Shown here: piece by piece, positions 1 through 8,604 of the stretch
Position numbering within the stretch: the stretch's first letter is position 1
How the letters are laid out: each line of letters starts with the position of its first letter
Source: Phascolarctobacterium sp.
Lineage (GTDB): Bacteria > Bacillota > Negativicutes > Acidaminococcales > Acidaminococcaceae
Direction: 5' to 3'
NCBI GenBank assembly: GCA_030523325.1
Contig: JAUNIS010000007.1
Span: 217-64,216 of the forward strand
DNA length: 64,000 nucleotides
Position numbers and translations under genes: made by a program
The notes under the pieces: model-generated
Told to the model about the DNA's origin: nothing
Databases searched by the model: none
What the model saw: the letters and a program-made list of their open reading frames with translations, nothing else

Positions 1-39
1 TTTTATCTGGTGTTAGATGCTGCTTAGGCTAGTTAATTT

Positions 40-1713
40 TTATTTATCATGCACTATTTTCTCAACATCCAACAAAGGCTTTTTCCGTTTCTCAAAACCC
101 ATATCGGCTGTTTTCTTTTTCCATACCTCAGAGCCAAACTCATCTTCCCAATCTGTTCTAAGTGCTTTTTTCAAAATTTCTATTCTTTGCGAATATTCCA
201 GTGGTTCTTCCTTACAATACTCAAATACACTATTTGACCTGGAATGATTTTCGCAGTTTTCAACATAATCTTTAAATTGTGCTACTAAAGATGATGATTG
301 ACCAACAGGTAAAATGCTATAATCGTTCCACGAGTCACCTTCGAATAATTTTTTGTAGTAATCTTCGCTTCTTTCAAAGATTTTGCAATCTTGAAGAATT
401 ACTGTGCCCATTCCCAAATTCTTTGCAGCACCTAACTTTATGCCTGTATTTTTTTCTTGTAGAATTTGGAAAAGATAAAGCAAAGAACCAAATTCTAAAT
501 CACTTAGATTCTCGAATCTGATTTTACCAACAAAGTTTTTTTGAGGTTTAATCGGGTGTAATATTGTCTTGACGTTATCATTTTTGCCAGTTGTTTTTTG
601 TTCAGTATTATTCTGATAACTTTTATGCCAATAGAATTTATACCCTCTAATTCTGACGTCTTCATCATAACTCGGAATTCTATTACTATAATTAGGTTCT
701 AAGTAATTGGCAGTACAAGTAGCTTTAGGTTCGCCCAAAATCACTATATTCCTGGTTGGCTTAGTATTATCATTATCCTCTAATTGTAAGTTATCAAAGA
801 ATACTCTACTACCCCATAACTCTTTTTTCCCGAATATGGAATCGGTAAAATCAACATTAACAACATCCAAGTCATCAATAACTACATGGTCAGCTATACC
901 TTTTTCGTATTGAATTCTGTAACGCTTGCATCCCCCAAAGTGTTTTACCTTACCATCTTCTTCAAAAAAGAAACAAGGATAGTATTCATCAAAATTCTCC
1001 GTGCCAGCATATTTTATTTCGGGATGGTCTTTCATACATTTAAGAATGTTCACCGAGCCACGATTTTTATCGTTTACATAAACACTTTTAGTTTCCTCCG
1101 TAATAATGAAGGGTTCTGACCAGTTAACGTTCTTTAAGTAAATGGTAAAACAATTATCTTTTTCCCCAATTACATCAGATACAATTTGTGCCGTATCTTT
1201 CTTCCATTTTACGCTTGGTTTATCTTTATCATAACCATATGCCTTTTTAGAGCCTGGATATTCACAAATGTAATAACAATCATCAATTTTGTTATGAACC
1301 AAAATTCCTAATTTGGGGATTTCCTTTCCAGGTTCGTTATCACTGATAAACATATTTCTATGGTAAAATTTTTGGTTTTTATAATCTTCTCCCTCTCTAA
1401 AAGCAGAGCAGCTGATGATTTTATACAGATTTTTAATACATCCCCTTATGCTACTTCCAGGAATATAGTACGTATCGTTAACTTTAAAAGGATTTTTCTC
1501 TCCCTCTTCACTTTCTCCATCTCCAATGAGAAGGTAATCTTTAGCTTTTAAAGAAATCTCAAAATAACCGGTATGCTTTCCTTTGTGCTGAACATGATTG
1601 ATGTATTTTTCAGAAATTTCTTTATCATTGTTACCAGAAATTTCCGCAGGAACAACGCACGAGTTCAGAGGTATAAAATTGTATTGAGCCGTAGTATCAG
1701 TATCGTTAGCCAT
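40..1713 (-). CDS. Large RAMP (Cas7-like) protein, TIGR03986-like
   Basis: A 557-residue type III CRISPR RAMP-superfamily protein, last gene of the effector operon. A glycine-rich RAMP signature is seen near residues 80-95 (YYIPGSSIRGCIKNLYK) and a second G-rich stretch near residue 430 (GIKLGAAKNLGMGTVIL), as expected for a Cas7/Cas5-type fold that binds crRNA. Length and motif layout resemble the TIGR03986 family found next to type III systems. It overlaps the preceding Csx19-like gene by 8 nt, so translation is probably coupled. The start is preceded by a GGGGG Shine-Dalgarno. The exact position in the complex cannot be told from sequence. Confidence 0.8.
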   Translation of the reverse strand: MANDTDTTAQYNFIPLNSCVVPAEISGNNDKEISEKYINHVQHKGKHTGYFEISLKAKDYLLIGDGESEEGEKNPFKVNDTYYIPGSSIRGCIKNLYKIISCSAFREGEDYKNQKFYHRNMFISDNEPGKEIPKLGILVHNKIDDCYYICEYPGSKKAYGYDKDKPSVKWKKDTAQIVSDVIGEKDNCFTIYLKNVNWSEPFIITEETKSVYVNDKNRGSVNILKCMKDHPEIKYAGTENFDEYYPCFFFEEDGKVKHFGGCKRYRIQYEKGIADHVVIDDLDVVNVDFTDSIFGKKELWGSRVFFDNLQLEDNDNTKPTRNIVILGEPKATCTANYLEPNYSNRIPSYDEDVRIRGYKFYWHKSYQNNTEQKTTGKNDNVKTILHPIKPQKNFVGKIRFENLSDLEFGSLLYLFQILQEKNTGIKLGAAKNLGMGTVILQDCKIFERSEDYYKKLFEGDSWNDYSILPVGQSSSLVAQFKDYVENCENHSRSNSVFEYCKEEPLEYSQRIEILKKALRTDWEDEFGSEVWKKKTADMGFEKRKKPLLDVEKIVHDK

Positions 1714-2329
1714 TTTTTATAACCCCCTTAATATCAACGAATCTAAAGAAACCATAACCTGCTTGTCCTGTTGTTTCATTGTAGGTAATGTATGATCTAG
1801 TAATTAGGTTACATTTATCAAATGGTCCAGCGCCATCTACAGGAACATTAAGATAAATTTTTCGATCATAGTCGCTTAACTTAGCAAATCCATTTTTAGG
1901 AACAATGGTCAATTTTTCATTTGCTTGGTCATATGCTTTATTAAATAGTTCTGCATGGACTTCCACATACTCATTGTCTCCATCAGCACTATCGACTATG
2001 ATTGTTACGTAAAATCGGTTCTTTGTTTGACCATCATGATAATTATTTTTCTTTTTCTTGATATGTATTTCTTTGTGTTCATTAAAAATACGCATCTCGT
2101 TAAAATACTTCTCGTTGATAATAAAATCTTGAACATCATTTGGATATGTCAATTTGCCAAAATCTAAACGTGCAAATACCAGTTTATTCATCATGTATAT
2201 AATTACTTTGTATTGACCATCGGAATATTTATCAATGATGTCCTGAAGAGCATCTTCTACCATCGCTTCAGACTTAAGCACAGAACAAGAATTGTGTTTT
2301 AAATAAATTTCAGTTTTTTCACCACTCAT
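1706..2329 (-). CDS. Csx19-like type III-D accessory protein (candidate)
   Basis: A 207-residue protein inside the type III operon, overlapping the upstream RAMP gene by 4 nt (ATGA) and the downstream one by 8 nt. The middle (EMRIFNEHKEIHI, about residues 75-90) and the C-terminal stretch ending GYGFFRFVDIKG recall Csx19 (TIGR03984) of III-D loci. No catalytic motif is visible. The assignment rests on weak pattern similarity plus position next to csx10 and cas7-type genes, so it could equally be an unnamed operon-specific subunit. Confidence 0.5.
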   Translation of the reverse strand: MSGEKTEIYLKHNSCSVLKSEAMVEDALQDIIDKYSDGQYKVIIYMMNKLVFARLDFGKLTYPNDVQDFIINEKYFNEMRIFNEHKEIHIKKKKNNYHDGQTKNRFYVTIIVDSADGDNEYVEVHAELFNKAYDQANEKLTIVPKNGFAKLSDYDRKIYLNVPVDGAGPFDKCNLITRSYITYNETTGQAGYGFFRFVDIKGVIKNG

Positions 2330-3837
2330 TTTAATTCACCTACCAGACAATCAACATAGTATTGCAAGTTGCTTTTGTCTCCTTCTTTGATAGAAATTCC
2401 TTTGCTATCATTTTCAAATACAATTTTTTCCCCTCTGTCGTCAATTTCGCATGAAATTCCTTGCATAAAACCACGACCTATGTTCTTGCCACCACCAAAG
2501 GCTACGTTTCCTAACCATATGTCCTTCATAAGCAGCAACAACAAACCTATTTCACTATCTATGTTACGCTGTTTATCTCTATTTTCAATAGTAATATTGA
2601 AAACAACGGTTTCGGTTTTGTGTTTGGGTGCGGTTTCGGGTCCAGATTCATTAAGATGCTCCCACAAAGTTTTTTCAAAGAAAGGACCTTCTAGAACGCC
2701 ACCAGTAAAACGATCAATTTTTACTCTTGCTTGTCTTATTAGGCTATTCTCTTTCGGGTTTGCTTTGATGTATACTTCCTGAACTATAAGATTACTCTTG
2801 CGCGATTCTTGCTCAGTAGAATAACCCATCATCACATTGAGCTTATCATTTATTTTTTTCTTTGCAGCATCATCTTTGGGACGCATTAAGGTATTTAAAA
2901 TATACTCAGCGCGATGGCGTAAAACCCCTTTTACACTAGTTCCAGGAATAACATATTCATCACCGCTCATAAGTTGCTTGGCTACTAAAGTTGTCTCGCT
3001 TTTATTCATCTTACCGTCTTCAGCATTATCCAGTTTATCATCCTTGCTTTGATTTTGCTCACCATCTTTAGTATTCTTCAGCTTATCATCTTCGGTATTA
3101 TAATCCCTAACGAGCAAAGCATTTTGAAGTCTGCATGATAATTTCATAACGAAATTATCATGTGCAGGTCTAGGTTTACTAGAATCTAGCTTTCTTCTCT
3201 TTATATTATTCCAGTTTTCCTGGTCATTCTTTATATATTTTAGCCAATCGCCAGCCGCGTTGGAGTTATCGTTTATAAAATCAAACTCATAACACTCTAT
3301 ACTTTGAGCTTTCAATTTGCCAAATCCTTTAGTTGTCAGGCTTCCGACTTGCACGCCATCTGTAAGCAGTTTAATAACAGCATCAATATTCTGCAATATT
3401 TCAGTTTTTTTGCTTTCATGACAAGCCCGAAGAGTCAATTCCATAACCAAAGTTCCGTTAGCGCCTTTATCTACTAGTTCATAGTCAAACTTAGCACCTT
3501 TTATTGCAGTATTAAGCACTGATGAGATCTTCACACCATCTCTAATCACCATTTGGTAATTTTTAAGCAGTACATCATCAATTGCTAACAGGCTCTGATG
3601 GTCGTTATCCTTGCTGTCGCCGAACAATAAAGTATCATTAACGCCTAGTTTTTTTAGTTCGCTTCGTAATACTCCAGCCAAAGAAGTGGCGGGAATATAT
3701 GGTCTGTTTTCAGCATCCTTCAATATTACAATATCAGTTAAATAATCATATTCACCGGAAGCAATACGCAGGGGGGATTCCAAAATTATTTTTGCCTCAA
3801 TAATAAGTTTATATATCAGCTTTGATTTTTCATTCAT
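2326..3837 (-). CDS. Tandem Cas7 (Csm3-like) fusion RAMP protein
   Basis: About 503 residues carrying two RAMP units. The first has SPLRIASGEYDYLTDIVILKD followed by PYIPATSLAGVLRSEL; the Asp in this loop is where the Csm3 target-RNA-cleaving Asp sits. The second starts after a charged, repetitive linker (roughly residues 240-275, rich in DDKL/DGE) and has EYVIPGTSVKGVLRHR and a late glycine-rich loop (NVAFGGGKNIGRGF). Fused Cas7 units are known from III-D systems. I place the start at the fourth in-frame Met, 9 nt inside the longest frame, because AGGTG then sits 6 nt upstream; the first codon would be GTG within that Shine-Dalgarno. Confidence 0.8.
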   Translation of the reverse strand: MNEKSKLIYKLIIEAKIILESPLRIASGEYDYLTDIVILKDAENRPYIPATSLAGVLRSELKKLGVNDTLLFGDSKDNDHQSLLAIDDVLLKNYQMVIRDGVKISSVLNTAIKGAKFDYELVDKGANGTLVMELTLRACHESKKTEILQNIDAVIKLLTDGVQVGSLTTKGFGKLKAQSIECYEFDFINDNSNAAGDWLKYIKNDQENWNNIKRRKLDSSKPRPAHDNFVMKLSCRLQNALLVRDYNTEDDKLKNTKDGEQNQSKDDKLDNAEDGKMNKSETTLVAKQLMSGDEYVIPGTSVKGVLRHRAEYILNTLMRPKDDAAKKKINDKLNVMMGYSTEQESRKSNLIVQEVYIKANPKENSLIRQARVKIDRFTGGVLEGPFFEKTLWEHLNESGPETAPKHKTETVVFNITIENRDKQRNIDSEIGLLLLLMKDIWLGNVAFGGGKNIGRGFMQGISCEIDDRGEKIVFENDSKGISIKEGDKSNLQYYVDCLVGELK

Positions 3838-5350
3838 TTTCATCACCTGCCGTATTCTTTAAACAATGCCTGAGGGCTCTTAACCAAAAAGTTTTATAAT
3901 CCTCGTCTTTATCGTACACATCTTTTGTTAGTCCGAGACTTTCAATTTTCGATTTATAAAGTTCATCAAAATCGAGTCTTCCGTAAGGCTGTGAGTCACT
4001 CGTCAGGGCAACGTACAAATTAGAATTATCCTTAACAATAAAAATATTCTTAAGATTGTCTTTCGCGGTATCTTTAAAATTTTCTATATCTTTTATGATA
4101 TCACCCATAGCTTTTTCGCTTTCCATTAAGTCAATAACGCTTCTAATAGCATGCTTATATTTATAATCTTCACTGTATCGCAGTTCAAGACTAACCGCAA
4201 GCTTGACAACTTCCGCAAGATAATATTCCTTTAAAATGTCTGCTATTAGCTCTTTTCCTTTTTTTAACTCAAATTTATTTTTTTCGTTCTTAATATTTTT
4301 ATCATGATCTTTAAACTGAAGTTTTCCTGCAAAATTCCATACCTTGAATTGTCCGAATCCGTCCTCAGTATTTTCTCCAAGTCCTGCATAAAGAATATTT
4401 TGGAGCAATTGCTTTTCTTCCAAAGTTCTCAACGCACTAATATCAATTGGGAAAATGCTACCAGCAGCCATTGCCTTAAAGGTCGGCTTTTTGGCGTGCC
4501 ATACTCCTACATAACCATTAATTTCCTCACAGTTAGCAAAAATATTTTCTGGTTCAAATGCATACTTAACCTTATTTTCTCCTAAAACTTCATTAATTTC
4601 GTTTACCAGAGAATTAATTGCTTCATCTGTAGTTTGCCAAGGCCCAGCAGGAATATACGGTGTAGTAGCGATCAACATTATCTTTTCTGGTATATCCCCG
4701 GACATTGATAGTGGCAATATTTCACTACTATCACATTTGCATTTGCCATATTGGGAGTTTCTAGAACGACCCAATCGTAAACTCCTAACTTTTTGGAAAA
4801 TTTTAATCTTTTCCTCCAACTCATCATCGAAAATTAATGTTGTTTTAAAGCATTGATTTGGCTGAATATATTCGTAATTAAAAATACTGCCGTCATTGCT
4901 CTTTCCAGCAGATCTTTCATCGTCTTCATTTCTAGACATATGGAAAGAAATTTGTGTAACGACCTCTATCGGTTCAACGTTTCCACTTTCATCAACACTT
5001 GCAAAGCCAGTTAATTTTTTAAACCCAGCTCCGGTAATTTTGTCGGTGGCCATATCCTTAATTTCGGTACCTTTTTTGTTTTTCATCAAAGAAAGTGGTA
5101 ATACGACCGTGTCATTTTTCTGGCTCTCAAAACATGGGTAAGCAGGTAAGAAGCGAACCTTTCCAGATAAAAACAAATCATAAAACTCATCGGTTTCGTC
5201 ACTGTTTTTTTCTAAATATTTCGCAACTAGCGCACCACGAATAGCGGAGCCTGGAATATAATGCTTGGTAGCATACATATTTTGATCTCCACTTTTTTCA
5301 GCAAAGATTATTTCAGAGTCATTTGTAATTGTAATTTCTATTTTTTTCAT
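3830..5350 (-). CDS. csx10: Csx10 (Cas5-group RAMP, type III-D)
   Basis: 506 residues. The N-terminal RAMP loop HYIPGSAIRGALVAKYL and especially the motif LRLGRSRNSQYGKC near residue 195 are diagnostic of Csx10, the large Cas5-like subunit of subtype III-D that holds the crRNA 5' handle. A second domain follows with PYIPAGPWQTTDEAIN and a G-rich GLGENTEDGFGQF loop. It overlaps the downstream tandem-Cas7 gene by a few codons and lies 2 nt from the upstream cas7, so it is part of one operon. This protein is the main reason to call the system III-D-like. Confidence 0.85.
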   Translation of the reverse strand: MKKIEITITNDSEIIFAEKSGDQNMYATKHYIPGSAIRGALVAKYLEKNSDETDEFYDLFLSGKVRFLPAYPCFESQKNDTVVLPLSLMKNKKGTEIKDMATDKITGAGFKKLTGFASVDESGNVEPIEVVTQISFHMSRNEDDERSAGKSNDGSIFNYEYIQPNQCFKTTLIFDDELEEKIKIFQKVRSLRLGRSRNSQYGKCKCDSSEILPLSMSGDIPEKIMLIATTPYIPAGPWQTTDEAINSLVNEINEVLGENKVKYAFEPENIFANCEEINGYVGVWHAKKPTFKAMAAGSIFPIDISALRTLEEKQLLQNILYAGLGENTEDGFGQFKVWNFAGKLQFKDHDKNIKNEKNKFELKKGKELIADILKEYYLAEVVKLAVSLELRYSEDYKYKHAIRSVIDLMESEKAMGDIIKDIENFKDTAKDNLKNIFIVKDNSNLYVALTSDSQPYGRLDFDELYKSKIESLGLTKDVYDKDEDYKTFWLRALRHCLKNTAGDENE

Positions 5351-5352
5351 TT

Positions 5353-6102
5353 TTAGTGCCTCTTGTTTTTACCTTTCTTTGCCTTAGAATTTTTCATTGC
5401 AGCCTGTTTTCTAGCATAATTGTTCTTCATATCTTTAGTTTCGCCGCAAGATTTCACAACAGTAATTTTCATATTTTCGAAAGAAACTTTTACCTTACCA
5501 AACCCGCGATTTCGTTGCTGACCCATACGTCTTAAGTTCAGGCATGCCATATTAAGGATATTTTCACAAATCTTTTTTTCTGTTTCATCATTGCCTAAAT
5601 ATGTTACAGTGCCGGAAAATTTTATATCTTCATTAAGCAAACGAATCTTTCTAAGACTGCCTTCCTTTGCGGTTCCAGTTTCCACGTCAATTGCGGTCTG
5701 ACTCCTTATAGTAGTATACTTCTGAATAACTGCCTCTAGCGTAAAAATACCCGGAAACATTGTTCTTATATTGATAATATCGTCACGTAACTCACTGTAG
5801 TTTTCCAAATAGAAATTGTCTACGCGAATTTTCGAATCACTGCCTGTATGTTGCCCGAATAAATCCAATACTTTTTCCACAGAAAATTTTTCAACGTCTT
5901 GAATTTTTGTTCCCTCGACATAACTAAATATTTCAGCCATCTCCAAAGCACTTTCATAAAGCAAACCCTTTACTCGCTTACCTGGAATATAGGGGAATCC
6001 TAAATCGTCATGAACTATTTCAGCATCTAGAGTAAGTCCCTCTTTACCGCTACCAATATGAGTCGGAGATTTAATCAAAATTTTAAATTCATATTCTTTC
6101 AT
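5353..6102 (-). CDS. Csm3-like Cas7 backbone subunit
   Basis: 249 residues of the Cas7 group: KSPTHIGSGKEGLTLDAEIVHDD then FPYIPGKRVKGLL in the first 50 residues, and RNRGFGKVKV near residue 200. Asp26 in the first loop occupies the place of the Csm3 active-site Asp that cuts target RNA every 6 nt. The C-terminus is a Lys-rich tail (about the last 25 residues), suited to nucleic-acid contact. Overlaps the Cas10 C-terminal frame by 4 nt. Confidence 0.85.
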   Translation of the reverse strand: MKEYEFKILIKSPTHIGSGKEGLTLDAEIVHDDLGFPYIPGKRVKGLLYESALEMAEIFSYVEGTKIQDVEKFSVEKVLDLFGQHTGSDSKIRVDNFYLENYSELRDDIINIRTMFPGIFTLEAVIQKYTTIRSQTAIDVETGTAKEGSLRKIRLLNEDIKFSGTVTYLGNDETEKKICENILNMACLNLRRMGQQRNRGFGKVKVSFENMKITVVKSCGETKDMKNNYARKQAAMKNSKAKKGKNKRH

Positions 6103-6815
6103 CTTTCTAGCCCTACCATATAATCAATAATCTCAATGGCGTCAATATAACGGGCACTGATAATTTCCTTATCAGTTTTTTCGTCGGTTAATTTCTCCCA
6201 AAAATCAGTCCCATTGATTTTGTTTTTGTTTTTTTTACGTTCTTCCATCAATACACTGACTATGTTGCCACGTTGCTTACTTAAATCGACTTCTACGGTC
6301 TGTTTACATTCATCAAGATACATTTGAATGTAGTGGTCATCTTCTTGTAAAACATCCCTCAGTTGCTTATATTTATTGCTATTTACCTTTGCCAACTTCT
6401 TCGCGAGTTCATACAATTTTTGATATGTTCTCGCTTCGTCAATCTCACCCGCAATGTAATACGGACCGAAGTGCAAATTACGTTCACCATTTAATGCTTT
6501 ATATTGATGGTCTCGAAGCTGGCTAAGTTCAGGATATGCCTCGCCATGTAAAATAGCAAAGTCAATTAAACTTGCGTTTTTGCCACGTGATAATTTTTTT
6601 GCTTCTGCGCAAACCTGTTCAGCTAGTTCATATGCTCTGTAAAAAGGATAATTTGCATGTACTATTGCAACACCGCCGCAGCAATAAATTCCGTCTTCCT
6701 TTCCTTTGGCAGGATCAGGAGACAATGCTTCTATAAATTTTACAGAAAACTCTAGTCCTAATCGGCCTGTGCTAATTATAGTAATGTCATCGCCGCCTAT
6801 AATAATCGGACGCAT
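6099..6815 (-). CDS. cas10: Cas10, C-terminal half (GGDD cyclase palm), separate frame
   Basis: 238 residues starting at a Met just upstream of the cyclase motif IIIGGDDIT, the catalytic centre that makes cyclic oligoadenylates from ATP. The remainder matches the Cas10 palm 2 and helical C-terminal domain. This frame is not an independent gene in type: the conserved lead-in to GGDD is split over the frame boundary (SIPMRP lies before and after the internal ATG), and the frame is only open upstream as far as the A8 run at about 6826-6833. Together with the overlapping upstream frame it rebuilds a standard HD-less Cas10 of about 550 residues. See the separate finding on the frameshift. Confidence 0.8.
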   Translation of the reverse strand: MRPIIIGGDDITIISTGRLGLEFSVKFIEALSPDPAKGKEDGIYCCGGVAIVHANYPFYRAYELAEQVCAEAKKLSRGKNASLIDFAILHGEAYPELSQLRDHQYKALNGERNLHFGPYYIAGEIDEARTYQKLYELAKKLAKVNSNKYKQLRDVLQEDDHYIQMYLDECKQTVEVDLSKQRGNIVSVLMEERKKNKNKINGTDFWEKLTDEKTDKEIISARYIDAIEIIDYMVGLER

Positions 6816-7725
6816 CGGAATTGAATCTTTTTTTTAATTTTAATTCATCATCATCCCAGAATAACTCTTCGTGTCTATCTTGAATGTATGCAACTAACTC
6901 CTTGACAGCTTTATCAACTTTTGCTTTTACATCTAACGAAAGATTCTTGTATGCTTGCACGGTCTTGCAGCTGCTAAATTTCATACCCATATTGTTACCA
7001 TCTATATGTGATACACAAATATAGGATTCTCCCTTCTTAAAGCCTATTTCTTCCAGCAAAGTTGGGAATGTTAATTCAGCATCTGTTACATCAGAAACGA
7101 TTTTTTTCAATTCCTTATCGGCTCTTTCATAATTCTTATATTTGGCTTCTACTTCACTGGATACCCTTTTACCTTCTCTCTCTGTGTCAGCTACCTTACC
7201 GGACAAATCACATTCGTAAGTTAAACCGGTGTAGGGAAGTTCAACCTCTGGGAATACATTATTTTGATTGAACTTCAATTGCTTTCTTAAATTATCCAGA
7301 GATGCTTTTGCACGACTCGTTTCAACGTTATTGGGATTATCGTCAGCATCAAAATCACCTATAACTACACCGGTTTTAAGACCTGGCGCATTAAGAAGAA
7401 TATATCTTGTGAACTTTTGAACAATATTTTTGCAAAGCTCGTAGCACTTCCCTTCTTCGGTGCAAACGAGGACCAACATGTTGCCTCCGCCAATATATAC
7501 TATCTTTGCTTCACATACTGTTCCGTCCGGAATAAGCAAAGTATCTTTTTCTTCTTGCCAATTAGTGGTTGCTTTAAGTTCCAATTCCTTAAAAGCATTA
7601 GTCATCGCTTCCTCAAAAATATGTGAAACTATATAAGAAGCACCTATATTGGTTATTAGTTTATTGCTGTAAAAAACGTATTTTTGAATTGACCTAGTAT
7701 CGCATAAGATTGCCTTAAGTTCCAT
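6787..7725 (-). CDS. cas10: Cas10, N-terminal part (palm 1), frame-disrupted
   Basis: 312 residues. It begins with CDTRSIQKYVFYSNKL and GASYIVSHIF, the first palm domain of Cas10, then YIGGGNMLVLV, and near residue 240 CVSHIDGNNMGMKF, the start of palm 2. No N-terminal HD nuclease domain is present, so target-activated DNA cleavage by Cas10 is not expected. After the run of eight A the frame continues only into a short out-of-frame tail and stops inside the GGDD codons of the other frame. The start at the fourth codon of the longest frame is preferred because AAAGGA is then 8 nt upstream. Confidence 0.8.
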   Translation of the reverse strand: MELKAILCDTRSIQKYVFYSNKLITNIGASYIVSHIFEEAMTNAFKELELKATTNWQEEKDTLLIPDGTVCEAKIVYIGGGNMLVLVCTEEGKCYELCKNIVQKFTRYILLNAPGLKTGVVIGDFDADDNPNNVETSRAKASLDNLRKQLKFNQNNVFPEVELPYTGLTYECDLSGKVADTEREGKRVSSEVEAKYKNYERADKELKKIVSDVTDAELTFPTLLEEIGFKKGESYICVSHIDGNNMGMKFSSCKTVQAYKNLSLDVKAKVDKAVKELVAYIQDRHEELFWDDDELKLKKRFNSDASDYYRRR

Positions 7726-7809
7726 ATTCTTCATCCTTTCAATAAATCTTCTTGATTTTTATTGTAAATTTTCAGATTATTTTATAAAAAACTGACCAAA
7801 TAAAATTAC

Positions 7810-7850
7810 GAGGCCGCCAGAGCAATAAATCTGACGGCCCTCTTTGTGAT
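7810..7850 (-). promoter_or_regulatory. Stem-loop with CRISPR-repeat-like flank, upstream of cas10
   Basis: An imperfect inverted repeat (arms 7810-7821 and 7830-7842) lies between the CARF gene and cas10. It may terminate the CARF transcript. Directly attached is the 13-mer at 7838-7850, which matches the outer end of the CRISPR repeat at 12 of 13 bases (ATCACAAAGAGGG on the minus strand against ATTACAAAGAGGG). Confidence 0.5.
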
Positions 7851-7928
7851 TGTCAAGGTTCTTTCTTTAACTACTTTTATTTCTATTGTATTCTCACTAA
7901 TAATTGCACGACATTAACATATTATTGA

Positions 7929-8501
7929 TTATCGCACCAGCCACTCACCTGGATTAGCCAATTTCTTCAAATATTCACTACCAGGTTCAGGCCGTCTATA
8001 AAGTGGCAGATACTTACTCTCAACGTAGTAGATATCCATACCTAATACAGCTCCCATCATAGCCGCGCCACTAGCCATGGCTTTTGTTCCGCCGGTTATA
8101 TCAATGCAACAATTACCCTTTAATTTCCAAAAATCGTAGTTTTTCGTAATGGAAGCGTAAATTGTCTCCACGTCGCTGCGATCTACAATTTCACATACAA
8201 TATTGTTTTTATCAAGACCTGCAAAAGCAATCAGCTGCGGAACTAATTCCATTGTTTTTGCCGTTCCCATCAGGCAAATTTTTTGCGGTTTAAGTGCCAT
8301 AATAGAAAGAGCCAAAGGCTGCCAGGAGGTACCCAAGGTTAAGAACAAAGCGTAATATTCCTTCGCAACACCTTGTTCTCTAACAAATTTTGCTGCGGAT
8401 AAGGGCATAAGCTCATCATCATAAAATTTATCAGCCAAAGCAAGTTCTTCCGGATTATTACGTGGCATGTTTTTCCAAATTTCAATTTTTGATTTAATCA
8501 T
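7929..8501 (-). CDS. Stand-alone CARF domain protein (TIGR02710-like, C-terminally short)
   Basis: 190 residues. Two CARF hallmarks are clear: LTLGTSWQPLA (about 55-64) and CIDITGGTKAMASG (about 132-145), followed by GMDIYYVESKYLP. The layout matches the CARF region of TIGR02710-type CRISPR proteins, but the protein stops right after the CARF fold (NPGEWLVR) with no HEPN, nuclease or HTH domain. It should bind cyclic oligoadenylate made by Cas10. It may be a ring nuclease that switches the signal off (as for Crn1), a ligand sink, or a truncated effector. It sits between the array and cas10, same strand, with AGGT upstream of the ATG. Confidence 0.75.
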   Translation of the reverse strand: MIKSKIEIWKNMPRNNPEELALADKFYDDELMPLSAAKFVREQGVAKEYYALFLTLGTSWQPLALSIMALKPQKICLMGTAKTMELVPQLIAFAGLDKNNIVCEIVDRSDVETIYASITKNYDFWKLKGNCCIDITGGTKAMASGAAMMGAVLGMDIYYVESKYLPLYRRPEPGSEYLKKLANPGEWLVR

Positions 8502-8565
8502 CAGTTCTACCTTTGTGTTTCTTTCTCACGAATTCTAAAAACAACCACCATCTTTAATCACCTTT

Positions 8566-8600
8566 CAAAAAAGTGCAACATCATCCGATGCTGCACTTTT
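8566..8600 (-). terminator. Rho-independent terminator at the trailer end of the CRISPR array
   Basis: Stem GTGCAnCATC/GATGnTGCAC (8573-8582 with 8587-8596), followed on the minus strand by a run of T (8566-8572). It comes immediately after the last, degenerate repeat and so should end the pre-crRNA transcript. Confidence 0.8.
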
Positions 8601-8604
8601 CTTT

